From positions 62,001 to 126,000 of the forward strand of contig JAULBX010026718.1 in NCBI GenBank assembly GCA_032358255.1: a stretch of 64,000 nucleotides of DNA. The letters are read 5' to 3'. Of the stretch, positions 48,212-61,161 are shown piece by piece. This DNA comes from Heterotrichella gracilis. Its lineage: Eukaryota; Sar; Xanthophyceae; Tribonematales; Xanthonemataceae. Position 1 is the stretch's first letter. Each line of letters starts with the position of its first letter. Under the pieces are notes generated by a model, which ran no database searches, was not told the DNA's origin, and was given only the letters and a program-made list of their open reading frames with translations. Made by a program: the position numbers and the translations under genes.

Positions 48212-51200
48212 TTTGAGGGATGGGAATGTGATCATGGTGACGGTGGTTGTCTGTTGGTACAGTTGGTCTTGCTGCATTTTATCAACATCATTCGAGGTGT
48301 CAATGCCAAGTGCGTGTGTTGTGCCCAGCTTCACAGGTATCACGCCTGGTCCAGTCCTGAACAAAATCCTTAGTTTTGATCTCATACAAATTACGCAACA
48401 ATCCTGTTTATAAATGTACTTTCTTGGCGCAGAATTGATTTAGTAATTAGTTTTCTTTTGTATACTACTAGGCTTCAACAGCTGATATCGGAGTGATATT
48501 ATATTCAATTCATTTTTACGTCGAACTGTACACGTAAGGATCAAACGTGGAGTTGGAGCAAGTACAATGCTAATAATATGACTATTGTTATCTTATTACC
48601 CTTAGCTGAACGTCCGACGGAGACTACAACTCTGCCCCTTGTCGTAGCATCTTGGGCGTCATAACTGTTGCAGGGACTCGGATTTATATTGCAAGATATG
48701 GTTCCAATGCAACAAAGGTGGTGAAGCATCTGTGATGCAACTGCAAAAGCAGTGTGTAACTGACCTTGGCGCGGGGCGGTTGGTGCAGCAACGTTGTCGC
48801 CTGTTGCAAGCACACCATGTTGTCAGTTACAGAGTGAATCGCGGAGCGCTGTGGAACTACTAAACCTGCACACTCAAGAAGCATATGCATATGACAATAT
48901 TGAGTCACGCAACCAAAAGCTGCCGGTATACGACATTCAGTCAGCTCCACAGTGGAAGCCCACTTTCCAGAAGCTGTGGACACCTAGGACTATGACAAAT
49001 TCCCTGCCACAGGCTGTGCAAGCAAGCCTACTTTCAAACGCTGTGCACTTCTATTCACCTGGGACAAAGAAGTATTTGCCTGGAACAACCCTGTCGTCCC
49101 CATGCAGAATCAAGGTGCTGTCGGTTCTGGACCTGAGCCCAGCCCCCAGCCACACCCCGCCAGTCGTGCTTCTTGCAACATTGCCACGGGCCGTTTTGGG
49201 AGGCTCGTCATTCCCCGCAAGAAACTTGCTCAGCACTGTGTCGGTGCCCAATGCATACACTACGATTCTTCCGCCCTCCATGACCTCAGGGGTTGCGCAA
49301 CCGATAAACAATGTAGAGCAAAGTACAGGTTTTCCTTTGTCAAACTATTAAGAGTTATTCTGGACCTAACTGTTCACTTAGTTTTCCCTGGTTACAGGGT
49401 AGTGGGTATAACTCTCTGGGTTATATCCTCGGAAAATCGCTGCTAGAAATCGCTGACTTGCAACAAAACACCGTACACGGCCAGTTAAAATGCTGCTGGG
49501 TGGAGGTTTGAAAAGCTGCTGCAGGGGCTTGGTAGAGTTTTGGCCGACCTTAGGGAAAACCAATCTTTGAAAGTCCCACTTCAACTTCAGCTGGATGCTC
49601 AGCACGGCGTGTGTAAACGATCATATCGGACAACGGTTGTTTCCGTACCCCTTCATCAATCCGAAACCACGTCGACGGCACAGGGCTCTGCTGTTTCTGA
49701 AGTCAGAAGTAACGTTGGGCACTCTGAATTACCCACGTTGTATTCACTTGTGCGTGACATGCATGCATGCATGTGTGTCGCTGCAGCAGTGGCAACGCAC
49801 TTGGGCAGAGGTTGTACGCAGTGGTTTACAGCTGGGCTTTCTTCCTGCAGGTGGACTGATGTCAACGGATTTGCTCTCCCAAGTGCAGCCACTGTGCGCA
49901 GGCACAAGAGTTGAACAAGTTCAGGCTGAGGGGCGATGGCATCACCGAGGAAGCGCATGGTCGCAGTTGCAGTACTGTTTTTCTTGCAGCATGGGTCCAA
50001 GAGTACAAACATCGAGGCAAGGTGGAACCAGCTGCACCCAAGAACACCAGAGGACGTACATGGTGGTTTTCTGCCCCACCATTAGGAAACCAGCTGCACC
50101 AGCCCCGCAGACAATGAGCTGGCTGCCTGGCAGTTGTAACACTTCCCTAATGGCCCACCAGCTGTGGGTGGCAAGGGTTGGGCAGCCAAGAAGTGTGTCT
50201 AACAGCAAGCAAGCAAGAAAGAAACAAAAAGCCCCCACACACGGCGGCACACCATAACCAGCAATGTTGACAGGCCAGGCAGCAACAGTGGCCGATACCC
50301 AGAGGGCCAAGAACTACGAACTGGCGCAGGCAGCTCTGGCCATTCTCCTTCAGCCCGCTGCTGCGCAGCAACAGGGCCTGCAGGTGGATCCCTAGAGTAC
50401 AGTAGCATTGGCAATGAGAATTTGCCACGGCTGTGCAACCTGCTCAGCCAGTTGGGTTTGGTGGAGGTGGCAGCTGCACTGCGCGAAGATCTGTCAAATA
50501 ACCCAGGCAACTTCAGAAAGTGTGTGATGTACAACGTGGGGGGGGGGTGCGGGCAGACTCCAAAACACGTACAAGTCCTCGTTTCCACTGGTGGGCACAA
50601 ACTCACAGCAGCAAGCCATGTTCATCACCAACGATAAAGTGACCAGAATGGCGCTGGAGTGGAGAAGGTCTGAAGCCTCTGACCACTTGCTGACGGACAG
50701 GGTGGCCATGGCTGCCCTGCAGCCGGCGAATGACGCTGCTGGATGAAAGAAAGAAAGGGGACGCACAAAGCCGGAGTTAAGTTAGGCGGGCAAATATGTG
50801 AGCAAGAATGCAATGTTATTTTCATATATCTTTGCGTGCAGCTCTGAATATGATATATTGACTTTAAATTTCAAACTGTTTTCGTAATTGGATGCAATGC
50901 TGGGTGATAGGCTAAAGCCCGATGGGCGCAAATTAATCTACACGAATATGTAATTTATAGGAAATTGCAACTTGTAAGAATGTTTATTTTGCGTCAAATG
51001 GCCCAATACTGCAATACTGCGGCACATGCTGCCCTGACCAGAGCACCTGCGTAGACTGGCCATTCATGAAAATCTGATTCACTGAATGATTGAAAATACA
51101 GGAAGGCGTCATGCTGGCACATACTACCAACGTAATGGGAGGTTGCAACTCAAGGCTCTGTGGAACAATGAACCTCTTACTTATAATATGAACTGATGGT

Positions 51201-51317
51201 GCAGTCACACGGCTTATCACAATATGCAAAGCACATTGGTGCTTGCAATACGCCAACCTCCACCCCGGTCCCCATCGCCAACACCATTTTGCTTGCACCC
51301 CACCAGCACCCCCAATA
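48212..51317. other. 3.1-kb region with no confident gene
   Basis: The flanking genes converge on this region. Two weakly coding-like fragments stand out. One is a minus frame at 49051-49311 (86 codons, MEGGRIVVYALGTDTVLS...). The other is a plus stretch at 50281-50530 whose conceptual product (NYELAQAALAIL..., then LVEVAAALREDLSNN) looks helical. Neither matches a family I recognise, nor can it be spliced into a gene with confidence. They may be degraded genes. Confidence 0.35.
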
Positions 51318-54300
51318 TTATCCCTTGCTAGCCCGCACAGCCGCCACAACCTCCCCCGCCCCCACAGCCCCCACCGCCGCCCCGCCCCCCGCGCACCCCC
51401 CGCCACCCGGCCCAGCAGCCGCACTATACAGCATGGCCAGCAGCATCACATGGAGCAACAGGGTGTACCCCGCCAGGGCCAGGCGGGCCATTCTGCTGGT
51501 TGCCAGCACCCTCGACCCCCCCAGTATGGCCCGATCGTGTAGCGGCACCTTGGACGCCTGCTTGTCTGCCTCCTGCTGCTGGAACTCAAGGTAGGGGTTG
51601 ACGCGCGCGGCGTAGGCCTGCAGGGGAGAGAAAAAGCAGGTTGGGATGGGAATGGAACAGTCGGGAGGCATGATCAAGGATTTGTAGGGGAGGGCCTGCC
51701 TTTCCTCTACATTGCCGGTCTGCTGTGTTGCTGGAACGCATGTACATTTACTTCCATCTTGGAAATGCCAAATACTGTACCCAACGCCCCATTTCACGCC
51801 ATGGTATGATCCAGCACAGGGGCGACAGAATATGGTATTTGATTGAATGGCAACTGTCCCCGCTAAGGTCCTCTTGTTTGCAGTGTCCCTCTCTTGCCGC
51901 ATAAACAAATTGCACCCTGTCCCTTGTTGTCACATCCAGGGCTCCCACCCTGGATGACACCCCGCCTTACCTTGAAATACTTGCCCGCAGTGCCAGTCAG
52001 CTGGCCTGCTTCCAGGTCCTCACCTAATCGCATCACACCTTTTCCCCCTGATCATATCCAGCATTCCCCCTTGATCACATCCTACCTCACCCTACACCTT
52101 GAACCCTAGACCCTACACCTGCACTACACCGCGCCTCACCTTTGAGTACTTGCCCGCAGTGCCTGTCAGCTGGCCCGCCTCCAGGTCGTCCCCCCCTCCC
52201 CCCCCCATGCCGCAGATGGTGCGGTTGCGGGTGCCCGCACGCGACCGCACCTTGCCGCCAATGGACACCATGACGGGACCACACCGCATCCTGCACGGGA
52301 GGGGGTGTAATCAAGTTGCATGGGGGGATTGAGCTGAGGCCCCCATCTGAGGGAGGAAGGGGCAATATTGATTTTGCGATTTTAGCCTCATAAGAAGTGA
52401 CGAAATGCTGTAGGGTTTAGGGTTTTCCTATTGGACACATGACAAGCCGCTCACACCGCATCCTGCATGGGGATGTACGGACATCATCACCCACCCCGCC
52501 CATCCACGGTGTGCAAGTGTGTGTCACAAGGGAGCACCGTGTCTTGATATGGTTGGAGTGCAAGGAAACCCTAAACCCTAAATCGTAATGTTTTTCATGG
52601 GGAAGTGCAAAAATGTTGCAAGGGAATGCCATCAAACGGTTTGATGACAAAGCAGGCATGTGCCCCGTGCAAACCACCGCCACAACCACCACCATCATCA
52701 CACCACCAGCACCACCCACCACCACCACCACCACCCACCTGTCATACTCCGCCCCCTCTTCCGCAAGAGGCACGCCATCCCCGTTCACCCGCACTATCGT
52801 GCCCGCACCCCCGACGCCGCCCCCCTTGCCGCCGCCCACCCCACCCCCGGCTTCCTCGGGTGCCCGCCGGTACTGCTGCAGGTATTTTAGCTTCCCTACC
52901 AACTCCACATTATCATTTTTCAAAGCGGCTGTTTCCTGAATCGAGGCCTGGAGTTTCTGGTGGGTTGTGGCGAGGTCTTCCGATAGCTGGTCGGCCCTGC
53001 GAGGAGCGCAAGAGCTCAGAAATAGGGTTTTGGTTGGGGTTTCAGAGGATTTGACCAGAGATTTGGCAGTGCAGGTGCTTTGGGTTCCCCACCAGCTCAA
53101 CACTGCCCAAAAATATCCTTTTACAAACAAAACCCATTTTTCCAGCTATAAAATTGAATATTACTGTATCAAGTGCTGCTGCTTTTGACATAGAGGCAAA
53201 CCCAGCCGTGCGACCTACAGGCTGGCCATCTGCATGTGCACTGACAGCAACAACCCAATAAACCCTGGGTAAGGGTTCACAGAGACTTGTCCCACTAAAC
53301 CCTGGGTAAGGGTTTGCCGCACCGTTGCTTCAGCCTGTCCCGCTGCCCCATGACCACCTCGAGCATGTCGCCACCACCTGCCCCTGCACCACCCGCCGCT
53401 TGTGGAGCCCCATGAGAGGGGGTGGAGGCCAGTGCTGCACACACATACACACACTCGTGTCAGCAGGAAACCCTAGGCCAAAACCCTTGCAAACCACTGT
53501 GGTGCCTGGCACGCAATGGATTAAGTGGGACACAGCAACTTGATGCCACCCCCCGCAGAAAACCTTCAGATGCACCCAGGCCTCGGCAAGCAGTCACCTA
53601 GTGATACATACCCACTTGACACCCTAATCTCCCCTGCCTGCCCCACGATGAATACTCGTGAGCCGCAACACCATCCTATCACAATGTTACAAGTTCACCC
53701 AGATGCATCATCCCCCACACCCACCTCCCGACCCCGTCCGCCCTGTCGCCGCTGCAATGTCCCCTTCCAGCCGATCTATCAACCTCCCCTGGGCATCACA
53801 CTTCGCCTCCAGACCAGCCAGGCGATGCTGCGCATCAGCCAACGCACGCGTGCGGTCCACTGCGGCAGCCTTGAGCTCCGTAACCTGCAGGGGTAGGGTC
53901 AAGGGTTTAGGGGTTTGGCAGTGGCGGATGGCGCCCTAGAGCGGGTGTTTTTGTCCATCATTACATCATATGGATTTAGGCAGGAGCCCAGATTCCTACA
54001 CCACCAAGTGCAGCAGCTGCAGCCTGGAGGTCAGTATAGACGTCACCTGCAAAAGTAGGGCTTTGCCCACGGTCGGTGAAACACTAGGATAGGGTTTGCT
54101 CCAGGTAGATAAAATCCCAAGCAAATGGAAGTGCCCCATGTCCAGCCCCCCCACACCAACCCCCCCCACATCCGACCCAAGCACACTACCCCACCCACCC
54201 CCACCCACAACATCTCCCTCACCTCATTGGACAGTGCCCTGTTGCGGTTCTGGAGCAGCGTGAGCACAGAGGTGCCTGGACCAGAGGTGCTGAGCTTTGC

Positions 54301-57300
54301 CAGGTCAACATCCTCAATCTTGCCATCCACAAGCGCACTCAGGACCTGCAGAGGGAAGGGCAGGGTGGTGGGGGGGAGTAATGGCGTTGGGAAAGGGGAG
54401 ACAAAGAGCCCTTCATTAGGGGGGTTGCACCTCCACCTTGTCAACCCTGCACACGTGGTTGTATGTTGCAGCCTGGGTAACGCTTCAAAAGGGTTGCACG
54501 GCACCTCCTAAGTCCTCCACAAGGTTGCATTGCTGCTCCAAAACCCTCTTCACCTGCAGGCTCTAGGGTTTGCCCCGTCGCCCTCCCACCCCCTACCCAC
54601 CCCCTCACCTGCAGGCTCTCCGTGAGGCGCTGCATGTCCGCCACCTGCGGCCGCGTGCCCAGCTCATCCTGTGCCTGCGCCACCTCCTCACGTAGGGCCG
54701 CCACCTGGCGCTCTAGCTGCGCGTTGCGCTCCGTCAGATCGTGCGTGCGCACGTCAACCTGCAATGGGGGACACAGCACATGCCTACATTTTCATGGATG
54801 TATCCACTCCGTATGAGTCCCAAGTCAACGCCACTGGTGGCAGGAAGGTGGGGGCCCAGCTCAAAAATCACGTCTCAGGCCGCCTGGTGAGCCGCGCACT
54901 CATTGCACTCGACCTCCTGTTTGGGCCATAGCTTCCCATGGCTTGCCCCAAAAACCTGGTACTCTCAACCCATCCCCTTACCCTTCCCGGCGCGCATTCT
55001 ACTATCCACCTCCTTAATTCTGGGAAGGTTTTGCCCTAAAGAGCCGCCCTTGCCTCCTTCTTCGCCACTGTCAGCTGCGCCCTCAACCCTAAGGGTATCC
55101 CCACCTCCTTGTTTACCCTAAAGGTTCACTCACCTCCTGCTTTGCCATCTCCAGCTGTTCCCTCAGCGCCGCCACGTTGGCCCCATCGGCAGCCGCCACC
55201 GCAAATGATCCCGCCACCTCCCCGCCAGTCATCTCAGCCAGGCGAGCCAGTGTCAGGGACTGGTCGTGCTCAAGCTCCCTGCAGGGTTTAGAGTTTTGGT
55301 GTTTTAGGTGTAGTGTTCTTAAAACTTAAATTCTGGGGTGTCATGGACAGGTCTTGCTCAAACTCCCTGCAGGGTTTAGGGTTGAAGGTTTAGAGTTTTA
55401 GGATCAAACGTTTGGGGTTTTAGGGTTTAGCTATCAGGGATTGGTCGTGCTCAAGCTCCTGGCAGGGTCAGGGTTTAGAGTTTCAGGGTTTTAGGGTTTA
55501 GGTCATGCCTAACAAGGGGGACAGGCATAGATTTGGGTTGCATGTGGGGATGGGGGACGAGGGGGGCTCGCCAGAATTCCCTTCACGTCCAAAATGTGCT
55601 CTGTGTGTGACCCACATGGGACCTCAACGGCCTCACTCATTGTCAAAACCCTACCATTGGAATTCAGAAACCCTACCCCCACCCCACCGCACGCGCCCCG
55701 CCAGCCGCTCCGCCTCCTGCCGGGTTTCCGGTATAGAATTTCAGGGTTTCAGGGCTACAAGCCAAAACCCTAACCCCAACCCTACCTCACACGCCCCGCC
55801 AGCCCCGCCGCCTGCTGCAGGGTTTACAGTTTAGGGGTTTAGGGTCATAGGGACCGGAAGTCAGAACCCTAACCCAACCCTAAACCCTACCGCACGCGCC
55901 CCGCCAGCCGCTCCGCCTCCTGCAGCGCCAGCGCCAGGTCAGCACCCTGCGCCTCCGCCCCCTCCTCCCCCTTGGACTGAACCTCAAACAGGCGGCTGTG
56001 CACAGCATCCAGCTCAGCCTGGGTGGCCGCCAGCTGCGCGCGCGCTGCCGCCAGGGCCGAGGTCAGGGCTTGGTGCTCCTGGGCGGAGGCCTGGGCGGCG
56101 GGGAGGGCGGCGGAGAGGCGGGACACCTCCTCGCCCTGCGGGGTGGTGGTGGGGTCGGGGTCACATGGGATCACAAGCGCCTTGTTTTTGCCCAGCAGCT
56201 GCTCACTCCACTCAGCCCCCTCGCCCCCATCATGGCCTCAGCACCCTCAAACCCTTCCCACACACAAAGCCTGCCTCCAATTTTCAGCCAGCACCCCCCC
56301 TCCACCACCTGCTCCTCAACCTTAGCGCCCAGCAGCAGCTCGTTTTGCTCCAGCATGCATTCATCTTTCACCTCCGCACCCACCACCGCCCCAGCAGCCT
56401 TCCTCAAACCCTTAAGCAGGACAAACCCCTGCTTCAAATCCCAGCAAATACCCCCCTCACACCCACCTGCTCCTTGACCTTTGCGCGCAGCAGCTCGTTT
56501 TCATCCAGCAGCTCCTCCACCCGGCCAGCCAGCTCCCCTCTGGCAGCGGCACCGCTCACAGCCTCATGCAGGGACTCCTGGAGCTGTCGCCGCTCAGACT
56601 GGGCAGCTGCGGGCGGGTGGGAGGGGTGGTGGAGGATGGAGGGGGCCAGCGCAACATATTATCCCCAAAAGAACGTTCCAGACTATTGGACTTTCCACAG
56701 AATAACCAAAACACATATTGTAAAAGAGGTACATCATTAGAAATCCCACTTATGACATGGGCCCTTACATGGGCCCCTTTCTGCTGTACGGCTGACCAGA
56801 GAATCCTCCTCCGAATCCCAGACCAGCTCTGTGCCGACGCTTGGGCTTCCCAAGCCAAACCCCCTCAAGACCCTTGGCTAGGGTCCCCACCTGCCAGGCT
56901 TTTCGACAGGTCCGCCACCTTGTCCAGGTGCAGTCCAGGGTCAAGCAATTGCAAACCCTTATTTAGGGTCCTATTGTTCAACCACCACTCTACACCTACA
57001 CCCCAATGAATCTCCTCGAGGATCCTGCATAGCTGGGTTTTGAAACCCTTGGCTGGGGTCCGTACCTGCCAGGCTTTTCGACAGGCCCGCCACCTTCTCC
57101 AGGTGCAGCCCAGGGTCAGGCGCGTGCAGCAGCGCCACGCAGATCTGGTACAGCCCGTTGGCGTCATCCTCGGGGAGTTGAGAAGGGGAGCGGTGGGAGA
57201 GGGAGTCAGCCACTCGGGTGAGAAGCTCCTTCTCGGCCTGGGTAATGGGAGGTTACTTCTCAGGGCTTAAGGTATGCGGTGCCGTGCTCTTTTTCTTTTG

Positions 57301-58036
57301 TGTGAGTGGCGGTTGAACTGCTGTGTAATGAGCCTAAGTAGAAGGCATGGTGGGGGGTACAGAGGCCACAGCACAGGCGTTGCAGTATCTGTGCTGTATA
57401 TGGATTGCCCCAGCTTGTTGTATTTGGCGTGAGACGTGGGGTGGCTGTGCAATGGGTGGGTTGCACCTGTTTCTGACACTTGTGACTACTACTTGTGTAG
57501 GATTAGGAGGAGCTTTTGGGATTACAGCTTCAATGCACACATGGTGGGTTGCGTGGCTGGTGCGACCTCACCTGTAGGTCAAATTTCACCCAGAAGTCAG
57601 CTGCCTCCTGGACACCAGCCACAACTGCACAACGAAACGTGTCAGCATGTAGGCAGGGTTTAGGGCGGTGCAGGACACCCGTCAGGTGAGGGCGAGGTGA
57701 GTCCTTCTGAGAATGAGCAGGGTTTGGTTGGGATGCGCGGTGATCCACGTATATGCGGGGTACGAGGGACAAAAATGGTGCGCACGGGACTGTCCTGGCG
57801 GCAAGGGTTCGTGGGGAGTATCAATATGCGTCTGAATTCACGGCCTCGCATATGCATGCATATGGGCTGAGCCTACCTGACGAGGGGATGGTGTGCTTGT
57901 AGCTGCCCGCGGTTGGCTGCGACTGGTATTCCTCGACACTGATGACACTGGTCAACTGCTGACCTAGCTTCTCGAAGTTGTGAAAGGCGTTTTCGTCGCT
58001 GAATAGCCCACCCAACCCCGATTTAAGCTGATCCAT
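51318..58036 (-). CDS. CASP: Golgi membrane coiled-coil protein CASP
   Basis: CASP is a tail-anchored golgin that tethers within the Golgi stack. Thirteen minus-strand exons: 58036-57877, 57624-57572, 57237-57066, 56606-56467, 56135-55891, 55278-55134, 54758-54609, 54345-54223, 53884-53725, 53383-53323, 52996-52739, 52290-52140, 51617-51318; total 705 residues, near the usual 680. Family marks: EAADFWVKFDLQ near the N-terminus; long heptad coiled coils (ARGELAGRVEELLDENELL, RNAQLERQVAALREEV); MLEVVMGQRDRLKQR, matching the conserved ICNQRDRFR block; NDNVELVGKLKYLQQY; then the CASP C-terminal domain NPYLEFQQQEADKQ, RVLATSRMARLALAGYTLLL and a membrane segment at about 651-673. A Gly-rich insert precedes the C-terminal domain. 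After the membrane helix there is an unusual Gly/Ala-rich tail of about 30 residues. Exons 3-7 and 12 have echo copies. Confidence 0.9.
51967..56944 (-). repeat. exon-edge echoes inside CASP introns
   Basis: Copies and sources: 51967-52024 (exon 12 end, 52136-52194); 52434-52471 (exon 12 start, 52258-52297); 54550-54569 (exon 7 end, 54603-54622); 55350-55385 and 55437-55475 (exon 6 start, 55256-55290); 55691-55724 and 55790-55822 (exon 5 end, 55888-55922); 56311-56353 and 56187-56210 (exon 4 end, 56463-56505); 56887-56944 (exon 3 end, 57062-57122). GGGTTTAGGG-like runs separate several copies. Confidence 0.82.
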
Positions 58037-58740
58037 ACCTCCGCGTCAAAAGCTAGTGCCAAACAGACGTCATGACTTTCGTGCAGGAACTGCAGCCGTG
58101 CTGGGTTTCGACCTTGCACGGCTAGGGACTGGGCGCTCTATCGCTCGGCAGTAGAAACCTGGCTTGCTGACGCCTTGATACAGTTCTGCTCACCAAATGC
58201 CTAGCCAGCTGTAGGTTCACTGGCAGCAACTATCCTAATGGACCCACGTCCCCAAAGGTGCTCTGCCGCACAGCGTTGAAAAAGCCACTTAAACCTTGTA
58301 TCCAAGTGGCACTTTAGTGTATATAAGGCTTCAGTAAAAGCACACCACTCTCTTATCTTGCCTGCCGAGCACCGGTCCAATAGGCTCCGTTTTCCTCGGA
58401 TATAGCCATCTATTGCCTAAAGCTACAATAGGACAAGTTGGGCAAGTCTTGACAAGGTCGCTAGGTTTGTAGTCATAGTCTTTATACCTATATAAAATCG
58501 AGTCGCGGTATTATTGAAGCTTGCATCACTGTCGCTTTCGGGTGAAGGAGCACACATTGTCAACACCATCCCCTTTCCCAATCCACACAAACCTCATCCA
58601 ACCAAGAGGCACCCGGCCCGTAGACGTCCTTCGGAGCACGCCCTTTGTCGTGGGCGAAAAGCTGGGCCTTGGCGAGAGGCGATAGTGCGTGCTGCATCTA
58701 CCAACTAGCTACGGTTCACCGACACCAACTCTTGGCCAAG
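58037..58740. promoter_or_regulatory. shared divergent promoter region of CASP and CHI-fold gene
   Basis: The two start codons lie 704 bases apart, facing outward. The best core-promoter candidate for the plus gene is TATATAAAAT at 58489-58498. A second TATA-like word, GTATATAAGG, lies at about 58318-58327. Confidence 0.5.
58489..58498 (+). promoter_or_regulatory. TATA box candidate for CHI-fold gene
   Basis: TATATAAAAT fits the eukaryotic TATA consensus. It lies 243 bases before the start codon at 58741, leaving room for a leader of about 210 bases. Confidence 0.45.
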
Positions 58741-61161
58741 ATGTTGCTTCAAAACGTCTCCAGCTTGACCGCCCAGCGCCTAGGATGCGTTGCAAACCCG
58801 TCTGCGCGCGTGAGGGCGTGCGCATTTAAGGTAAGGAATCGTCCAACCTTGTTGGAATGTGCGGCATCCGGCATGATGGCCCATCTCATCGCACAGCGCC
58901 CACCAGCACCGCCCACCGCCACGGTCCACGCGATGGACCACGTCTGGTACAATACCAATCACGTATTGTGACACTCGTTCTGCCTGTTTCCTCACATATC
59001 CCTCTACCTCGTCCAACCCGAGGCAGTACTCCACATCGCACACAAAACACCTCGAGGCAGCTGCTTCCAACACCTGGCAAGCACCTATTCTACCATCACC
59101 AATGGGGAAGAACACGTCCCTGCCTGTGCAGCCTGCTTTGCCAGCTCAGCTGCGGTCAGCGGGTCGCACCACCGCCAGGCCAAGGCAGATCCATCAGGCA
59201 TGCAGGGCAGACATCCTGACCATCAAGGAGCCTACCACTGGCGCGGAGTTCCCCGCAGTCCGTGAGTTCTGGTGCGTATAGCCCTCCACAATCTTGCCCT
59301 TGAGGCTCAACCCCTGTATCACCATGCCCTCTGATGCACCCAACCCAGAGCCCCAGACATGTCATTGACATACTTGGGTTTGCGCATCCCCACATCCCCA
59401 ACCGCTTGTCAGTACGTAGCGCGTTGCACATCCCTGGCCTCCTCCCTGCGCTTGGATGTGCATCCTCTACTGGGTATGGGTAGCTACTGTGTAGCAGCTA
59501 TTGATAGCCAGGCGGGACGGAAAACACTATCCCTGAACCTGACACCCTAACCCAGGGTTTGCTATGCAGGGTGGGTGAGCCGTACCGCAGCATGGGCGCA
59601 GGCTGCAGGGTGAAGAAGATTGCCATTTTGTCTGTCAAGGTAACGTCGCCACAACCGTCTGTGCTGCACGCGTGTTGTCACACACACCCTCTGTACCAAA
59701 GCAAGTGCTCAACCTCGATGCCCCGGTTTAAAATTTCAGTTTGCAAACACTTTATCATGTTGATCACCATTGCGCCACCACACATGCACCCACCACATGT
59801 GCATCATGCAGCAACTTCGGTGCGAGATTGACCAACTGGCATCTATTCTCATCATCACCTCTGCCATGCATGATAAATGCAAGTGTGTGACCCAATCACA
59901 GCCTTCAAAATTCCTTCTTACCCATGATTACCCCCCGCACCCCGCAGGTCTACGCCATCAGCGTGTATGTTGAGGCCGAGAAGGCAGCTCGGGAGCTGGG
60001 TGTGCGCGAGCGAGGGGGCTTCTTTGCAGACAACAACGACGAGGACTACACGCTAGCGCTGGTGGATGGCGCCTTCAACAAGGTCATCCAGGTGAGGCAA
60101 ACCCTAGACCTTAAACCCTACCAACGAGGACTGTATCATACCCTGGCGCTGGTCGATGGCGCGCTCAACAATGCATTCGGTAAGCCAATCTGGGTCCATG
60201 TGGAAAATTGCTGATGATGAGGAGTTTTAGGGCACATACTGCATGTGTGCTCCAGCTGTCAGTTGCGAGTAGCGCTGCTGCACGTGCCTCGGCCCACTGA
60301 ACTGACCGACCAAGGCTGGGGCCGATATTCCAATCAAATCACTTGCAGATAACACAAGACAATGCAAATACTTTATCCGCATTTCATTCCTTGTGCGTGC
60401 AGATTCAGCTGGTGCGCCAGGTGGACGGCAAGACCTTTGTGGAAGCCCTGGACAAGGTGCTGGAGCCGCGGCTGAGGCTCATGCAGGCCACCGCAGCCAT
60501 GGACCAGTTCAAGGGCTTCTTCCTGGACAAAACCCTAGACAAGGGTTGCGAGGTCACGCTGCTGCTGCGCACGGACGGCATGGTGGAGGTCACGCTGCGG
60601 AATGACACGGGCACCGACTACTCCAAGGTGGGAGGAAAACAGGAGTTATCTAGAATCGTTGCGATTAGGGTTAGGGTTTAGGGTTAGTGGCGCAGTGGAG
60701 GTGACCCTAAGGAGTGTTGAGGGCACGGACTACTCCAAGGTGGATGATTGACAGAGTACAGGTTTTCTTTCTTTTCTTTCATTCCTCAATGTTATTGGGT
60801 GCCGATTTTGGGCTGCGGGGTCACCTTGCTGTTGTTTCTATGGTTAAGGGTTGATGCCTTGTAAAAACGGATCATTGATGGCGTGCTGATGTGGCTGCGT
60901 TTGCATCGCGACTACTTAAATGACATGATCTGCACACCATGGTTGTGCGCCACCCTGCACCCTGAACCCTAAACCCTTTCACTGCCACAGGTGACCCCCG
61001 ACCTGTCCATCGACAGCGTGGCCCTCAACCGCGCACTCATGGAGATATACCTGGGGGCAAGCGCGATCCTGCCAGACGCGCGCGCGGTGTGGGCCAACGG
61101 GGCCCGCGCCCTGCTTGACTCTGAGAATGTGAGGCGCTCCTCGCGCAAGAGCGGAGGGTAA
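58741..61161 (+). CDS. chalcone-isomerase-fold (FAP-type) protein, plastid-targeted
   Basis: Six exons (58741-58830, 59189-59271, 59570-59639, 59948-60091, 60403-60627, 60991-61161) give 260 residues. The fold is that of chalcone isomerase and plastid fatty-acid-binding proteins (FAP1-3). In algae without flavonoid synthesis it is expected to bind fatty acids rather than isomerise chalcones. Seen: a short transit-like exon 1 (MLLQNVSSLTAQRL...), EPTTGAEFPAVREFW, GAGCRVKKIAILSVKVYAIS (the typical KK-x-x-VY strand pair), TALE-like helices around LRLMQATAAMDQFKGFF, LLLRTDGMVEVTL, and a final ALNRALMEIYLGASAI. All junction phases agree. The region around exons 2-3 is the least certain. Echo copies follow exons 4, 5 and 6. 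Confidence 0.82.

Noticed and set aside
58086-58150. tRNA-like stretch on the minus strand with A-box-like and B-box-like words
   Set aside because: No consistent acceptor stem or standard T-arm can be drawn (the long GCCGTGC/GCACGGC stem leaves a 14-base loop), so a tRNA gene is not supported. A decayed Pol III element remains possible.
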